Shown: in pieces, positions 61,395-64,000 of the stretch | Layout of the letters: each line of letters starts with the position of its first letter | Numbering within the stretch: position 1 is the stretch's first letter | NCBI RefSeq assembly: GCF_036378875.1 | Contig: NZ_DASUVO010000131.1 | Coordinates: forward strand, 6,195-70,194 | Reading direction: 5' to 3' | Length of the DNA: 64,000 bases | DNA from: Actinophytocola sp036378875 | Lineage (GTDB): Bacteria; Actinomycetota; Actinomycetes; Mycobacteriales; Pseudonocardiaceae | Translations under genes and position numbers: made by a program | Notes under the pieces: generated by a model | What the model was told of the DNA's origin: nothing | What the model saw: only the letters and a program-made list of their open reading frames with translations | Database searches by the model: none

Positions 61395-62420
61395 TTAGGC
61401 CGCCGCTGGTCTTGCTTCTGCTAGCCAGGTGCTGATTCGGCGGGCTGCTGCCATGCTTGCCCACGAGGCCAGTTCCACCAGTGTCCCGTCGTCCGGGGCG
61501 GATTGGCGGAAGGCGTTCACCATGTCCTCGTCGACCTGGTATGAGGCCATTGCGATGGTGAGGGCCAGTCGGCCGGCTGGTTGGTCCTCGGGCGGCAGGG
61601 TGGCGACCGGGTCGTTCACCCAGGCTCGGCTGATGCCGGGCGGCCGTCCGTCCCAAACGGACAGTCGGCCGCGGACGAGGGCGCGGACGGCACCCGGCAC
61701 GGAGCGGGCGCCGGCGGCCTCTATCGCCGCGTAGGCTCGGGCGAACGCGTCGGCGACGATCTTGTTCCGGTGGGCCCACGCCACATCGTCGGGTAGGGGT
61801 GCGGGTGACAGCAGGTCCAGCGAGTCACCCGGCTGCGGGCCGCCAGTGGTCGATGGGCGCAGGACTCCGCCGAGTACCTTTCTGGCGCGTGGTTTGGCGG
61901 ACTCCGGCACGTGCGCGGGGAACGGCGAGTCCCGCAGGAACACGTTGACCACACGGTTGTAGTAGTGGAACGCCACCGCGACGCCGATCAGCTCGGGGGC
62001 CTGCTCCGGCGGGAACGGCAGGGTGGCGCCGGACGACACCGTCGCGCTTGTCCGTGCCCACTCCAGGAGCGAGGCATGGTCGCCCGCGTCCGGGATGGCG
62101 GCCAGCGTCATGCCGTGCACGTCGGCACAGTAGGGGCAGCTGTTGGCCTCCGACACGCCGGTGGCCACCGCCTCCTTGCTGGCGCGGTCCGCGTTCCCTT
62201 GTGTCAGCAGGGTTTCCCGCAGGATCAGCCACGACGCGGCCAGCGCGTCCGGTGATGCCGAGTGCAGGGCGGTCGGCGGGGCCAGCATGCCGAAGTCGCG
62301 CTCCACCTGGCGGTACACGTCGGCGACCAGCCCGCTGGCACGGCGGCGCGGCACGACCTTCACGTGACGGGTGTCGCGGAGCGACCTGCGCACCGCCAAG
62401 CGCACCAGACCGGCGACCAT
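61395..62420 (-). CDS. Carboxymuconolactone-decarboxylase/AhpD-like protein
   Basis: A 341-residue protein. EANSCPYCADVHGM carries the C-x2-C...H redox motif of the AhpD/CMD group. Its length suggests a second, degenerate copy in the C-terminal half. It is coupled by TGATG to the methyltransferase gene upstream. Peroxidase-like protection or a tailoring step are both possible. The start is ATG 62420. Confidence 0.82.
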   Translation of the reverse strand: MVAGLVRLAVRRSLRDTRHVKVVPRRRASGLVADVYRQVERDFGMLAPPTALHSASPDALAASWLILRETLLTQGNADRASKEAVATGVSEANSCPYCADVHGMTLAAIPDAGDHASLLEWARTSATVSSGATLPFPPEQAPELIGVAVAFHYYNRVVNVFLRDSPFPAHVPESAKPRARKVLGGVLRPSTTGGPQPGDSLDLLSPAPLPDDVAWAHRNKIVADAFARAYAAIEAAGARSVPGAVRALVRGRLSVWDGRPPGISRAWVNDPVATLPPEDQPAGRLALTIAMASYQVDEDMVNAFRQSAPDDGTLVELASWASMAAARRISTWLAEARPAAA

Positions 62421-63604
62421 CAGATCCCCTCAGCGCGTGCGGTCACGGCGCCCACGACGAAGTCCGGGTAGTCCTCGGCGATCGTGTCGACGTCGGGGAG
62501 GACCGTCACGTCGCCGAGTCCGGCGGCCTCGAACGTGGCACGCCAGGCCGTGGGGGTCAGGAAGCCGTGCGTCGGCCGCTTCACCGGGTCGGTGATGACG
62601 TCGGTGAAGCTGTCCAGGAAGTCGAAGATGATCTCGGCGTGGATGGGCCTGGCCAGCTTCGTCGGGCGTACGCACTCCGACACGACGATCGCCCCGCCCG
62701 GCCTGAGCGCCTTCGCCGCCTCGGCGATGACGAAGTCGAGGTCCGGCGCCACGTGGAAGCAGTTGACCGAGTAGACCGCGTCGAACGTGCCCGGCTCGAT
62801 TCCCTGCGCCTCCCACGGCGTCGTCATGTCGACACGGGCCGACTCGACCTTTGTGGACGGTGACGCGGCGGCACGCGCGGCCTTCTCGCCGTGGCGGGCG
62901 AACGTCTCGGCGACCTCGGTGAAGCGGTAGCGCGTGACGCTGGAGCCGAGCTTGCGCAGTGCCAGGTCGGCCGCGCTCCCACAGCCGCCGCCGATCTCGA
63001 GGATCTCGAACGGACCGCCGTCGGCGGGCACCAGGCGGGACAGTGCCTCGGCGCCGACCTTGTTGTTGATGGCGTACAGCAGGTTGTCGTTGGAGAAGTA
63101 CCTCAGCCACAGCGGAAGCTTCTGTGGCGCGAACAGGATCTCGTCGCCGGTCGCGTCGCCGGCGAAGAACGTCTTCGCCTCGTCGACCAGCGTCCGCAGG
63201 ATCTCGGCGGCGACCGCGGTACCCGGCTCGCGCGCGGCGAGCTCAGCGGCGACGGCCTCGAACTCCGCGGGGCGGGCGTCCCCGGGGTAGTAGCGGATGC
63301 CCTCCCGTTCCAGGATCCCGCTGTCCGAGAGCTTCTCGTAGAGGAACTTCAACGGGATCGTGCGGCGCCACGGAATGCCGAGGTCCTTTTTGGCCTGTTG
63401 CACCGACATGCCGGAGTTGGTCGGGAGCGCGCCGACCGCCGACAGGATCTGGTACGCGGTCGCGTCGACGAGCCGGCCGAACGTCTCGTTCACCGCCAGG
63501 AACCGGAACGGGAAGAGCTCACGGACCGGCTCGTCCGCGATGGCCGCACGGAGCCTCGTGAACTCCCCGACCTTCGGATGCTGCTCTGGTTCGAGATTGT
63601 CCAT
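62420..63604 (-). CDS. SAM-dependent methyltransferase, class I, large form
   Basis: A 394-residue protein. The N-terminal part of about 150 residues is helical, with a winged-helix-like segment (WRRTIPLKFLYEKLSDSGILEREG). The SAM domain begins FEILEIGGGCGSAADLAL and has VYSVNCFHVAPDLDFVIAEA and LRPGGAIVVSE. The layout recalls polyketide O-methyltransferases. It is preceded by a P450 gene on the same strand after 17 bases, so the P450, methyltransferase and CMD genes form one operon that extends beyond the window. Confidence 0.85.
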   Translation of the reverse strand: MDNLEPEQHPKVGEFTRLRAAIADEPVRELFPFRFLAVNETFGRLVDATAYQILSAVGALPTNSGMSVQQAKKDLGIPWRRTIPLKFLYEKLSDSGILEREGIRYYPGDARPAEFEAVAAELAAREPGTAVAAEILRTLVDEAKTFFAGDATGDEILFAPQKLPLWLRYFSNDNLLYAINNKVGAEALSRLVPADGGPFEILEIGGGCGSAADLALRKLGSSVTRYRFTEVAETFARHGEKAARAAASPSTKVESARVDMTTPWEAQGIEPGTFDAVYSVNCFHVAPDLDFVIAEAAKALRPGGAIVVSECVRPTKLARPIHAEIIFDFLDSFTDVITDPVKRPTHGFLTPTAWRATFEAAGLGDVTVLPDVDTIAEDYPDFVVGAVTARAEGI

Positions 63605-63621
63605 GGTCTTCTACTTTCCGG

Positions 63622-64000
63622 TCATGCCGCGGAGCTGCGGGCTTCCGACTGCCAGGGGTGGACGGTCATGGGGAGACCGCCGCCGAGGCGCAGCGACATC
63701 ATCGGCTCCGGCGTGACCGTGGAGCCGGGCGCCTTCTCGAGTTTCAGGTCACGCATCAGCGTGGAGATGATGAAGGTGGCCTCCATCATCCCGAGGTGGT
63801 TGCCGACACAGAACCGGGGCCCGGCGCCGAACGGGATGTGCGCGTACCTCGGCCGGTCCGACGGCACGTCGGGGTCGAAGCGCGCCGGGTCGAAGCGGTC
63901 CGGCTCCGGCCAGTACCTCGGGTGCCGGTGCAGGGTGTACGGGGAGATCAGCACGTCCGCGCCCGCGGGCACGTGGTAGCCGCCCACCTCGTCGTGGGGG
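63622..64000 (-). CDS. Cytochrome P450, C-terminal part only (cut by window edge)
   Basis: About 126 residues of a P450 ending at 63622. The haem-binding loop FGAGPRFCVGNHLGM supplies the thiolate Cys, and HRHPRYWPEPDRFDPARF is the preceding meander. The reading frame continues past the right edge, so the N-terminal two-thirds, including the I helix, is not visible. Substrate unknown. A tailoring oxidation is likely. Confidence 0.93.
   Translation of the reverse strand, partial: PHDEVGGYHVPAGADVLISPYTLHRHPRYWPEPDRFDPARFDPDVPSDRPRYAHIPFGAGPRFCVGNHLGMMEATFIISTLMRDLKLEKAPGSTVTPEPMMSLRLGGGLPMTVHPWQSEARSSAA

Noticed and set aside
1..64000. tRNA or rRNA genes, CRISPR arrays, insertion sequences, integrase or attachment sites
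   Set aside because: None recognised on either strand when read by eye. The repeats seen are short hairpin elements without CRISPR spacing.

Overview
The window is very GC-rich actinomycete DNA. It shows heavy third-position GC, GTG and TTG starts behind GGAGG-type ribosome sites, chains of genes overlapping by ATGA or GTGA, and rare TTA codons. The style is most like Pseudonocardiales (Amycolatopsis/Saccharothrix type), although that placement is inference. Apart from a short plain stretch near 36.5-37.5 kb, the whole 64 kb reads as one large natural-product gene cluster, or two abutting ones, with both ends open. A cytochrome P450 gene is cut by the right edge.

Left block (0.1-15 kb). One minus-strand operon runs from a stand-alone adenylation enzyme and carrier protein through homologues of TrpD, TrpA, TrpB, TrpF and TrpC. 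Mixed in are an acyl-CoA-dehydrogenase-like oxidase, an ectoine-synthase-like cupin, a transglutaminase-like protein, UbiD/UbiX, and LysE and DoxX membrane proteins. No anthranilate synthase is present. A divergent pair of flavin monooxygenases follows (acyl-CoA-dehydrogenase-fold and HpaB types). The gene content matches what is published for the pyrrolopyrrole (bicyclic amidine) part of kosinostatin/quinocycline: a tryptophan-like route plus a discrete adenylation enzyme and carrier protein beside a type II polyketide synthase. A decayed copy of the carrier-protein active-site region lies between the carrier and adenylation genes.

Middle block (15-36.5 kb). This holds an HxlR regulator, YceI and two related MFS exporters, and a sugar set. 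The sugar set is a UDP-glucose dehydrogenase, a UDP-glucuronate decarboxylase/epimerase-like protein, a TylC3-type C-methyltransferase, a DegT aminotransferase, a sugar O-methyltransferase and two glycosyltransferases. It suggests a branched, aminated pentose made from UDP-glucuronate. There are also a B12 radical SAM methylase, a second methyltransferase, an O-acyltransferase and the first of three related FAD monooxygenases.

Right block (37-64 kb). A nine-gene minus-strand operon begins with 4-hydroxymandelate synthase. It continues with a carrier-type FAD halogenase, an adenylation-carrier didomain with Asn in place of the usual Asp that holds the amino group, MbtH, a type II PKS-like ACP, an AsnB amidotransferase, an AfsA-type protein, a multicopper oxidase and a substrate-binding-protein homologue lacking a signal peptide. 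Divergently lie a free-standing condensation enzyme, two more FAD monooxygenases, a molybdopterin oxidoreductase, an antiporter, and dedicated chorismate mutase and DAHP synthase genes. Together these suggest that a shikimate-fed hydroxymandelate unit is loaded, chlorinated and joined to an aromatic polyketide that also carries a pyrrolopyrrole-type unit and an unusual sugar. The ketosynthase pair must lie outside the window.
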